This document shows, in pieces, positions 8,465 through 14,504 of a DNA stretch of 14,504 nt. Under the pieces are notes generated by a model, which saw only the letters and a list, made by a program, of their open reading frames with translations, was not told the origin of the DNA and searched no databases. The position numbers were made by a program, and so were the translations under genes. The stretch is from an uncultured Lactobacillus sp. Lineage in GTDB: Bacteria; Bacillota; Bacilli; Lactobacillales; Lactobacillaceae. The DNA lies in contig NZ_CAJURR010000036.1 in assembly GCF_910589175.1 (NCBI RefSeq), forward strand, positions 1 to 14,504, in the 5' to 3' direction. Position 1 is the first letter of the stretch; each line of letters opens with the position of its first letter.

Positions 8465-8493
8465 GCCCCTGCCAAGGAAGTCTATTATATAAT
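8463..8493 (+). promoter_or_regulatory. Candidate promoter of the DUF2974 hydrolase gene
   Basis: A perfect -10 TATAAT sits at 8488-8493, in the short gap after the terminator. The best -35 is TTGCCC (8463-8468), 19 nt upstream and only partly matching. Transcription would start near 8500, leaving a very short leader. Confidence 0.45.
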
Positions 8494-8521
8494 ATTTTCG
8501 GAGAAAGTGAGGAAGAAAAAA

Positions 8522-9658
8522 GTGGATAATATGCTTGTATATGCTGCAAAAGAGAGGCGAAGTTTTAATGAATTTCCCTTAAACGAAGTAGATAGCATGA
8601 TTTTTTCTCAATTAGCATATTGTAATTTTGATACTCTTCCTCAGCGTCATAGTTTACAAAGTTTGACTTCTGATGAAGAGATTAATACTTTAGCTCAAGG
8701 AAATCTTGGTGGAAAGAATACTGAAAAGTTAATCAAGACTATGCTAGAAAATCCACGCTTTAAAGATCTATGTTGGCGTAATGTTGTTAGTAAAGTAGAT
8801 GCAAAAACACAAATGCAATTTAATGCTGTTACCTTTTGTATTGCAGAGAATCAATATTATATTGCATATCGGGGGACAACGGCTACTACCATCGGTTGGA
8901 AAGAAAATTTTAATATGTCTTTTAATGATTGGGTACCAGCCCATTATTTTGCTCGTTCTTATTATCGAAAAATCAAAAATTTGTTTTCAGGAAAATTTTA
9001 TCTTGGTGGGCATTCAAAGGGCGGAAATTTAGCTTTTGCCGTTGCATTGAACATAAAAGAATCCGACTTGTCGCATATTGATAGAATTGATTGTTTTGAT
9101 GGACCAGGTTTTCATAATCAAGAACGATTAAAGGATAGATTCTTAAAATTAAAGGGAAAAATTCATAAATATATTCCACAAGGCTCATTGATTGGCATAT
9201 TGCAAGATGATCTGATTGGAGAAAAAGATTATTGTACTATTGTGGCAGCTTCTGGAAATAGTTTGCTCCAGCATGATATGTTTACTTGGCGCGTTATCGA
9301 TGATCAATTTGTAGTTTTAAAACAATTAGATAGCACATCAGAAGTTTCATGGAAGGCAATTGCTGAATGGCTAAAAAATACAAGTGATACAGAAAGAAAA
9401 GATTTTATTGAAATGCTATATTTAACGGTGAGTGACACTAATCAAATTTATTTCAGGAAGCTGTTAACGCCTAAGACGACATATAAATTAGCTACTCGTT
9501 TGATAAAAAATAGTTCTACCCAGAAGAATGTTTGGGAACCAATAATAAGAAAACTTTTTAAAGCCTATGTAAATTCAGGAACGGTTGCTTTTAGTGAACA
9601 AAGAAAAAATCAATTAGCAAACTTTAAAAGAATTTTAGATGAACAACGCAATAAATAG
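8522..9658 (+). CDS. Mbeg1-like (DUF2974) alpha/beta-hydrolase family protein
   Basis: This is a 378-residue cytosolic protein with the lipase-like nucleophile elbow GGHSKGGN (Ser165). It is preceded by YIAYRGTTATTIGWKENFNMSF, the oxyanion/lid-side segment typical of DUF2974. After it come DCFDGPGF (Asp193 as a possible acid) and QHDMFTW, whose histidine could complete a triad. The family is common in Firmicutes and its substrate is unknown; lipase or esterase activity is inference from the fold. Three in-frame starts compete. GTG 8522 has AGGAAG 6 nt upstream and is preferred. GTG 8507 has a GGAG only 3 nt away. ATG 8531 is 15 nt from the AGGAAG. No signal peptide is seen. The 87-nt gap downstream and the separate RBS suggest a loose link to the next gene. 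Confidence 0.88.
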   Translation: MDNMLVYAAKERRSFNEFPLNEVDSMIFSQLAYCNFDTLPQRHSLQSLTSDEEINTLAQGNLGGKNTEKLIKTMLENPRFKDLCWRNVVSKVDAKTQMQFNAVTFCIAENQYYIAYRGTTATTIGWKENFNMSFNDWVPAHYFARSYYRKIKNLFSGKFYLGGHSKGGNLAFAVALNIKESDLSHIDRIDCFDGPGFHNQERLKDRFLKLKGKIHKYIPQGSLIGILQDDLIGEKDYCTIVAASGNSLLQHDMFTWRVIDDQFVVLKQLDSTSEVSWKAIAEWLKNTSDTERKDFIEMLYLTVSDTNQIYFRKLLTPKTTYKLATRLIKNSSTQKNVWEPIIRKLFKAYVNSGTVAFSEQRKNQLANFKRILDEQRNK

Positions 9659-9745
9659 GATGAGTTATAAAAATCAATCTTGACTTAAAAACTACCTGCT
9701 TATCTAGAAAAAGAGTAAAATAACGATTGAAAGAGGTGGACAAAA

Positions 9746-10492
9746 TTGAAAAAAGATACATATATGACTTTACTAGGATTGCGTGATACTTGTTACAATG
9801 ATTTCAATTTTGATATTGATGAGAAAGATTTTTATTTAGGAACTGATACCTATAAAAAAATTGACAAGATATTAAAGGATGCACAGGATGAGCAACTATT
9901 AGTTCAGTTTGAAGAGGGTACTCATCTTTATCAAGATTATGATCCGGAATACTTGAGCGTAGCACAAAAGAGAGAAATTCAACATGATATTAATGCAGCC
10001 CGTAACTTTTTGGATAATTACGATGGTGATGCAGACGATAAGCATGATAATTATGCAGCTTACTTGGATGACAATTCTTTAAGCTATTCTTTTGGTCCCG
10101 ATAGTAATTTAGATGAAGTACAAAACAATTTAAATGATATTGAAACCAATGGTGTAATCATCTGGCAAAGACGAAAAAATGAATATATTTTATTACCACA
10201 TACTATTCATAGCCTTGAAAGAATTAAAAAACAGATTGCATCAAGTAAACGTGTTGATGATAAAAAATTGCGTTATGCAATGGAACGCTTATTTGACAAT
10301 ATAACTGATTTTCTTAAGCCATTTAGTGATAGTGAATTAGGAAAATACGAAAATACAATTTCACCGGAGCTTAGAGATAATTTGGAACATTATGCTTTAA
10401 GTGTTCAAACTGATGCACGTGAAGTAGCTGCAGATAAATTAACTAAATATGCAGTACAACTTGCAGAAAAAGAAAATAATGACAGTATTTAA
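9746..10492 (+). CDS. Acidic protein of unknown function
   Basis: I do not recognise this 248-residue protein. By my count about 51 residues are Asp or Glu and about 31 Lys or Arg, so it is strongly acidic. It has no signal peptide or membrane segment and should be cytosolic. The acidic residues are densest around residues 60-125 (DYDPEYL, NYDGDADDKHDN, YLDDNS). The C-terminal third looks helical with alternating charges. The start is TTG 9746, supported by AGAGGTGG (9732-9739) 6 nt upstream; the internal ATG 19 bases later has no RBS. A candidate -35 TTGACT (9680-9685) with TATCTA (9701-9706) lies upstream at a poor 15-nt spacing. A clear terminator follows, so the frame is bounded like a real gene. 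Confidence 0.82.
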   Translation: MKKDTYMTLLGLRDTCYNDFNFDIDEKDFYLGTDTYKKIDKILKDAQDEQLLVQFEEGTHLYQDYDPEYLSVAQKREIQHDINAARNFLDNYDGDADDKHDNYAAYLDDNSLSYSFGPDSNLDEVQNNLNDIETNGVIIWQRRKNEYILLPHTIHSLERIKKQIASSKRVDDKKLRYAMERLFDNITDFLKPFSDSELGKYENTISPELRDNLEHYALSVQTDAREVAADKLTKYAVQLAEKENNDSI

Positions 10493-10495
10493 AGC

Positions 10496-10523
10496 AAAGC
10501 TCATCGATTGGATGAGCTTTTTT
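10496..10523 (+). terminator. Rho-independent terminator after the acidic-protein gene
   Basis: A perfect 10-bp stem AAAGCTCATC (10496-10505) / GATGAGCTTT (10511-10520) has a 5-nt loop and a T-run at 10518-10523. It ends only 12 nt before the ATG of the next gene, whose RBS begins right after the T-run. Confidence 0.9.
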
Positions 10524-10535
10524 GGATAGGATAAA

Positions 10536-11381
10536 ATGAAGTTTATTTCACAAGGGTTAATATCTAGAGTAATAAAGAAGAGAAAAAGTGCTACACATAA
10601 AGGAAATTATGGTCGTTTACTCCTAATTGGAGGTAGTAAAAAATATGGTGGAGCACTAATTATGGCAGCAGAAGGTGCATTGAACAGTGGTGCAGGCTTA
10701 GTGACAGTTGCTACAGACCAAGTCACTATTGCTGCCTTACATACTAGGGACCCAGAGATTATGGCTCTTAATTGGGATGAAAGTGTAGAGTTAAAAAATT
10801 TAATTAAGAACTCTGATGTAGTAGTTTGTGGAATGGGGCTTGGATTAGATGATAAAGCACAACAAATATTAGGACTAGTCAGAGATAATATCACCTTAAA
10901 GCAAACACTAATCTTAGATGCTAGTGCACTAGATTTAATTGGTCAGCAGACGGATTTACTACCATTAAATTCAAAAGTTCTGATTTTTACCCCTCATCAA
11001 ATGGAATGGGAACGATTAAGTGGAATAAAAATTTCTGATCAGAATGATGAATTGAATCAAGCAATTTTGAATAAATTAGTTAAAAATAAGAATGCAATTC
11101 TGGTTTTGAAATCTAATCACACTAAAGTTTATGATCAAGCAGGTCATATTTATTTAAATCCTTTTGGTAATCCAGGAATGGCTATTGGTGGCATGGGAGA
11201 TACATTAGCTGGAATTATTGGGGGCTTTTGTGGTCAATTTATACCTAACTTAGAAACAGTGGCAGCTGCTGTGGGGATTCATTCTTTAGTTGCTGATAAA
11301 ATCGCAGAGAATCAATATATTGTACGACCAACTCAATTATCAGCTCATCTTCCAAAAATAATGAAACGATATGAAAAATGA
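10536..11381 (+). CDS. nnrD: ADP/ATP-dependent NAD(P)H-hydrate dehydratase
   Basis: NnrD repairs hydrated, inactive NADH and NADPH (NADHX/NADPHX) by dehydrating them at the expense of a nucleotide cofactor, usually ADP in bacteria. The 281-residue product is the stand-alone YjeF C-terminal (ribokinase-like) domain. It shows HKGNYGRLLLIGGS (21-34), GALNSGAGLVTVAT (47-60), TPHQMEWERLSG (152-163) and the nucleotide-binding NPGMAIGGMGDTLAG (212-226) with Asp222. The epimerase half (YjeF N-terminal domain) is absent, so an epimerase would have to be encoded elsewhere. The start is ATG 10536 with GGATAGGA 4 nt upstream. It follows a terminator very closely, and no promoter is obvious. The carboxypeptidase gene begins 47 nt later and may be co-transcribed. 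Confidence 0.94.
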   Translation: MKFISQGLISRVIKKRKSATHKGNYGRLLLIGGSKKYGGALIMAAEGALNSGAGLVTVATDQVTIAALHTRDPEIMALNWDESVELKNLIKNSDVVVCGMGLGLDDKAQQILGLVRDNITLKQTLILDASALDLIGQQTDLLPLNSKVLIFTPHQMEWERLSGIKISDQNDELNQAILNKLVKNKNAILVLKSNHTKVYDQAGHIYLNPFGNPGMAIGGMGDTLAGIIGGFCGQFIPNLETVAAAVGIHSLVADKIAENQYIVRPTQLSAHLPKIMKRYEK

Positions 11382-11428
11382 TTAAGTAAAGACGAAATAA
11401 ATTGCATAAAGAGAATTTAGGTGACCGA

Positions 11429-12355
11429 ATGAAACATGCAAAGAAGAAACCTAAGAAAAAGTATTTATGGTTAATTATATTTGTAATAGCAGCTATTTGT
11501 TTTTTTGTATGGAAAAACAATTTTAGTTCAAATAGAATGCCGTCGAATTATAATGCTGACCAAGTAGATTTAAACGTTAAAGCTGCCGTAGCAATTAATG
11601 AAAAAGATGGAACAACCATTTACGCTAAAAATGCTAATCAAAGCTTGCCGATTGCTTCAATGACCAAACTCTTAACTGTCTATTTAACTTTACAAGCAAT
11701 TAAAGAGAAAAAAATATCTTGGGATACAACTGTTACCCCACCTCAAGAAATAGTAAACTTAGGCTCAAATCAAGATTATGCAAGTGTTCCGCTTAGGCTA
11801 GGGCAAAAATATACCGTAAGAGAGCTCTATGATGCAGCCTTAATAAAGTCGGCAAATAATGCAGCTCGTTTACTTGCGATTGCAGTTAGTGGAAGCGAGA
11901 CAAATTTCCTAAATCAAATGCGCCGGCAAGCTCGTAAATGGAAACTCAATGATGCTAAATTCGTAACTATTGATGGTTTACCAGAGAAAAGGAAAAATTT
12001 TTTAGGGATGACGACAACAGTTGAAAATAAAATGAGTGCTAATGATATGGCAATTGTAGCGAGAAAATTAATAACTGATTATCCTGAAATTTTAAATACT
12101 ACAAAGCAAGCCAGAGCATATTTTCAAAATACACTTATGACTAATAGTAATAAAATGCTAAATGGTCTCTCATACTATGATTCGACATTTCCTGTGGATG
12201 GTTTAAAGACTGGTACTACTGATGGTGCTGGTTCGTGTTTCACTTGTACAGCAGATAAAAATGGAAAAAGAGTAATTACAGTAATTTTAGGTGCTGAAAA
12301 TGATAATGAACGGTTTGTGGAGACCAAAAAGTTATTAAGTTATTGTTTTAATTAA
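11429..12355 (+). CDS. Membrane-anchored D-Ala-D-Ala carboxypeptidase (peptidase S11)
   Basis: This low-molecular-mass penicillin-binding protein should trim the terminal D-alanine from peptidoglycan stem peptides outside the membrane. The 308-residue product begins with a lysine-rich cytosolic tail (residues 2-11) and one hydrophobic segment (about 12-28) that acts as signal or anchor. The catalytic motifs are complete: SMTK (Ser77, Lys80), SAN (141-143) and KTGTT (260-264). The protein ends soon after the catalytic domain, so the C-terminal beta domain and amphipathic anchor of PBP5-type enzymes are missing; anchoring would be N-terminal. The start is ATG 11429 with AGGTGA 4 nt upstream. 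The frame extends to a TTG at 11402 that has no RBS. No terminator follows before the argS promoter. Confidence 0.93.
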   Translation: MKHAKKKPKKKYLWLIIFVIAAICFFVWKNNFSSNRMPSNYNADQVDLNVKAAVAINEKDGTTIYAKNANQSLPIASMTKLLTVYLTLQAIKEKKISWDTTVTPPQEIVNLGSNQDYASVPLRLGQKYTVRELYDAALIKSANNAARLLAIAVSGSETNFLNQMRRQARKWKLNDAKFVTIDGLPEKRKNFLGMTTTVENKMSANDMAIVARKLITDYPEILNTTKQARAYFQNTLMTNSNKMLNGLSYYDSTFPVDGLKTGTTDGAGSCFTCTADKNGKRVITVILGAENDNERFVETKKLLSYCFN

Positions 12356-12381
12356 AATTTTACTATGCATTCGATTTAATA

Positions 12382-12411
12382 TTGCACTTTCCCTAAGTTT
12401 GCTGATATAAT
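12382..12411 (+). promoter_or_regulatory. Promoter of the argS T-box leader
   Basis: A -35 TTGCAC (12382-12387) and a perfect -10 TATAAT (12406-12411) are 18 nt apart. TGA precedes the -10, giving an extended -10. Transcription should start near 12418, just before T-box Stem I. Confidence 0.75.
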
Positions 12412-12417
12412 CTTCAT

Positions 12418-12616
12418 GACAAAAGGTTAAAAGTAGTAGTATTGCATTTATGTTCAGCGAGTCTATGGTTGGTGGGAGTTAGACAATAGGGCAATATGAA
12501 GGCGTGTTTAACTTTAACTTTAAAATCAATTAATAAGCGGATACTTTGTATCAAGTAGAGTGGTACCGCGGGAACTTTCTCGTCTCTTTCTAGTTTACTA
12601 GGAAGAGACTTTTTTT
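12418..12616 (+). promoter_or_regulatory. T-box leader of argS (tRNA-Arg sensing)
   Basis: Stem I has the base GGTTAAA pairing with TTTAACT and an upper helix TATTGC/GCAATA. Between them lies the specifier loop, AGTAGTAG on the 5' side and TGAAGGCGTG on the 3' side. The T-box core AGAGTGGTACCGCGG (12557-12571) fits the consensus closely, with TGGT at 12561-12564 for the tRNA acceptor end. The antiterminator pairs AGAG (12557-12560) with CTCT (12584-12587) and CGGGAA (12569-12574) with TTCTCG (12577-12582). The only arginine codon in the specifier loop is CGT (12503-12505). Because it stands two bases further from GAA than expected, that register is inferred from the downstream gene. Confidence 0.92.
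12582..12616 (+). terminator. Conditional terminator of the argS T-box
   Basis: GTCTCTTTCTAGT (12582-12594) pairs with ACTAGGAAGAGAC (12597-12609) with one G-T pair, followed by seven T. The antiterminator uses the same 5' arm. It may also stop transcripts arriving from the carboxypeptidase gene. Confidence 0.92.
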
Positions 12617-12634
12617 ATGCAAGAGGTGTTATAA

Positions 12635-14311
12635 GTGGATTTTAAACAAAAAGTCGTTGATTTAGTTAGTGAACAGGTAGATTTACCTAAAGAAAAAATT
12701 TCTATGTTAATTGAAAGACCAAAGAATCCTAAGATGGGTGATTATGCTTTTCCAGCATTTGCTTTGGCTAAAATTGAACATAAAAATCCTGCTTTAATTG
12801 CTAAGGATATTGCAGAAAAAATTAGTGATGATAATTTCACTAGTATTCAAGCAGTTGGACCATATGTAAACTTTGCAATTGATCATGCTAAATTAGTCAA
12901 TGCAACTTTAAATGATGTTCTAACTGAAAAAGAACATTTTGGTGATCAGAAACTTGGTGAAGGAAATGTTCCAATTGACATGTCTTCTCCTAATATTGCT
13001 AAACCAATGTCAATGGGACACTTACGTTCCACAGTAATTGGTAATTCAATTGCTAAGACTTTGGAAAAAGTTGGATATACTCCAATTAAAATTAATTATC
13101 TTGGAGATTACGGAACCCAATTTGGTAAATTAATTACTGCTTATCGTTTATGGGGGAATGAGGAAGATGTTAAGAAAGATCCGATCACAAATCTTTTCCA
13201 TTACTACGTTAAGTTCCATGAAGAAGCTGAAAAAGATCCTAAGTTAGAAGATGAGGGACGTGCTGCCTTTAAGAAACTAGAAAACGGTGATGAAGAAGAA
13301 ATCAAATTATGGAAATGGTTCCGTGGAGTTTCCCTACAAGAATTTAACCGTATCTATAAAGAATTAGGAGTAACTTTTGATTCATATAACGGAGAAGCAT
13401 TTTTCAACGATAAGATGCAGCCAGTGGTTGATGAATTAAGAGAAAAGGGCTTACTTGAAGAATCTCGTGGAGCTCAAGTTGTCAACTTAGGCGAAGATGA
13501 AAATCCAGCTTTAATCTTGAAATCTGATGGTTCTAGTCTTTATATGACTCGTGATTTAGCTGCTGCCTTATATCGTAAAAAAGAATATGACTTTGTTATG
13601 TCATTATATGTTGCCGGTGGTGAACAAACTGGTCACTTTAAGCAATTAAAACAAGTTTTGAAGAAGATGGGTTATGACTGGTCAGATAATATTCACCACA
13701 TTCCATTTGGTTTGATTACTCAAGGCGGAAAGAAACTGTCTACTAGAAAAGGAAACGTTGTTTTCTTAGACCAAGTCTTAAAGGATGCAGTTTCTTTAGC
13801 AGAACAACAAATTGAAGAAAAGAATCCAAATCTATCTAATAAGAAGCAAGTTGCTCATGATGTTGGTGTGGGCGCCGTTGTATTCCATGACTTAAAGAAT
13901 GATAGAATGGATAACTTTGATTTTGACTTAGAAGAAGTTGTTCGTTTTGAAGGAGATACTGGTCCATACGTTCAATACACTAATGCTAGAGCTCAAAGTA
14001 TTTTACGCAAAGCTAATAAAGAAATCTCAATGGATAATTTAAGCTTAAATGATGATTGGTCCTTTGCAGTTGCAAAAGCATTAGCTGATTTCCCTGCTAT
14101 TGTAGAAAAAGCTTCAGAAAAATTTGAACCATCAATTATTGCAAAATATGCCTTGGATTTAAGTAAGAAATTTAATAAGTATTATGCAAATGTTAGAATT
14201 TTAGATGAAGATGATCAACTAAACGCTCGTCTTGCATTAGTTCAAGCAACTTCAATTGTTTTAACGGAAGCATTAAGACTTTTGGGTGTAAATGCACCTA
14301 AAGAAATGTAA
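12635..14311 (+). CDS. argS: Arginyl-tRNA synthetase
   Basis: ArgS charges tRNA-Arg with arginine using ATP, a class I reaction that needs the tRNA bound. The 558-residue product is full length. The N-terminal Add-1 region (about 1-110) is followed by SPNIAKPMSMGHLRST (118-133), the HIGH-containing motif with Gly128-His129. The KMSKS equivalent is STRKG (369-373). The C-terminal DALR anticodon-binding domain begins near GPYVQYTNARAQSILRKA. The start is GTG 12635, with AAGAGGTG (12621-12628) 6 nt upstream; this RBS lies right after the T-box terminator, so the leader controls this gene directly. Only an AT-rich, weak hairpin follows the stop. Confidence 0.98.
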   Translation: MDFKQKVVDLVSEQVDLPKEKISMLIERPKNPKMGDYAFPAFALAKIEHKNPALIAKDIAEKISDDNFTSIQAVGPYVNFAIDHAKLVNATLNDVLTEKEHFGDQKLGEGNVPIDMSSPNIAKPMSMGHLRSTVIGNSIAKTLEKVGYTPIKINYLGDYGTQFGKLITAYRLWGNEEDVKKDPITNLFHYYVKFHEEAEKDPKLEDEGRAAFKKLENGDEEEIKLWKWFRGVSLQEFNRIYKELGVTFDSYNGEAFFNDKMQPVVDELREKGLLEESRGAQVVNLGEDENPALILKSDGSSLYMTRDLAAALYRKKEYDFVMSLYVAGGEQTGHFKQLKQVLKKMGYDWSDNIHHIPFGLITQGGKKLSTRKGNVVFLDQVLKDAVSLAEQQIEEKNPNLSNKKQVAHDVGVGAVVFHDLKNDRMDNFDFDLEEVVRFEGDTGPYVQYTNARAQSILRKANKEISMDNLSLNDDWSFAVAKALADFPAIVEKASEKFEPSIIAKYALDLSKKFNKYYANVRILDEDDQLNARLALVQATSIVLTEALRLLGVNAPKEM

Positions 14312-14324
14312 TATTTCTTTAAAT

Positions 14325-14347
14325 AAAAATATTCACTGAATTTTTTT
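14325..14347 (+). terminator. Weak possible terminator after argS
   Basis: AAAAA-T-ATTC / GAAT-T-TTTTT around loop ACT forms an AT-rich hairpin merging into a seven-T run (14341-14347). The stem has only two G-C pairs at most and one T-T mismatch, so it may end transcription only partly. Confidence 0.35.
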
Positions 14348-14422
14348 GAGCTAAAGTATGTTAATTTTTGCACTAATGGGTTAAACTAGTGATGTGTTAA
14401 AAATTTAGGAGGTATTTTTTTA

Positions 14423-14504
14423 ATGGCTTATTTAGTAAATGGTAATGACATTTTCAAAGCTGCTCGTGAAAACCACTACGCTGTAGGTGCATACAACACT
14501 AACA
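14423..14504 (+). CDS. fba: Class II fructose-bisphosphate aldolase, 5' end only
   Basis: The first 27 codons are visible and the gene runs off the window. The product begins MAYLVNGNDIFKAARENHYA and continues VGAYNTN. The segment from KAARENHYAVGAYNTN matches the N-terminus of class II (zinc-dependent) fructose-bisphosphate aldolases, where A-(R/K)-x-x-x-YAVG-x-(F/Y)-N-x-N is conserved. The enzyme splits fructose-1,6-bisphosphate into two triose phosphates in glycolysis. The start ATG has a perfect AGGAGGT (14407-14413) 9 nt upstream, fitting a highly expressed glycolytic gene. A tagatose-bisphosphate aldolase of the same family cannot be excluded from so short a piece. Confidence 0.85.
   Translation, partial: MAYLVNGNDIFKAARENHYAVGAYNTN

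Noticed and set aside
10607..10894. Reverse-strand frame inside nnrD
   Set aside because: Opposite a well-supported enzyme gene, with no RBS or recognisable motif.
11402..11428. Carboxypeptidase start at TTG 11402
   Set aside because: No Shine-Dalgarno precedes it, while ATG 11429 has AGGTGA and gives a typical Lys-rich tail plus TM.
14371..14391. CACTA/TAGTG inverted repeat upstream of fba as an operator
   Set aside because: Arms are only 5 bp around an 11-nt spacer in AT-rich DNA, which is expected by chance.
14368..14396. fba promoter with -35 TTGCAC
   Set aside because: No acceptable -10 lies 16-18 nt downstream (GATGTG or TGATGT only).
1..14504. Search for mobile elements, CRISPR, toxin-antitoxin or defence genes
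   Set aside because: No transposase, integrase, direct repeat array or paired small genes were seen; all frames are explained by housekeeping or envelope genes plus one unknown.

Overview
This window is core chromosome from a low-GC Firmicute. It most resembles a Lactobacillus of the acidophilus/gasseri/johnsonii group: AT-rich DNA, strong AGGAGG-type ribosome binding sites with many TTG and GTG starts, tRNA-sensing T-box leaders, and a SAM-III (SMK box) leader on metK, a riboswitch class known from lactic acid bacteria. The species assignment is inference. No mobile element, phage gene, CRISPR array or IS was seen.

Layout. Bases 1-488 hold four tRNA genes: the 3' part of tRNA-Asn(GTT), tRNA-Ser(GGA), then tRNA-Glu(TTC) and tRNA-Val(TAC), the last two with their own promoter and a shared terminator. 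Bases 535-3302 hold the SMK riboswitch, metK (SAM synthetase), an overlapping DHA2-type MFS exporter gene, and a bidirectional terminator. A PAP2-family lipid phosphatase gene lies on the minus strand (3300-3950) and converges on that terminator. Its start region is back to back with the leuS T-box leader (about 4004-4229), followed by leuS (4250-6664). A MurJ/YtgP-like flippase gene follows (6766-8415), with a GlnR/TnrA-like palindrome next to its probable promoter.

Bases 8522-10492 encode an Mbeg1-like (DUF2974) alpha/beta hydrolase and an acidic protein I do not recognise. Bases 10536-12355 encode the NAD(P)HX dehydratase NnrD and an N-terminally anchored S11 D-Ala-D-Ala carboxypeptidase. 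A strong promoter, a second T-box leader and argS follow (12382-14311). The window ends in the first 27 codons of a class II fructose-bisphosphate aldolase gene.

How the genes work together. The main theme is RNA-level control by metabolites: SAM gates translation of metK and perhaps of the overlapping transporter, while uncharged tRNA-Leu and tRNA-Arg should release transcription termination before leuS and argS. Three genes fit the cell envelope (PAP2 phosphatase, lipid flippase, carboxypeptidase). I found no convincing undescribed multi-gene system. The most useful leads are the SMK/metK/transporter overlap, the GlnR-like box, the uncertain argS specifier, and the unrecognised acidic protein.
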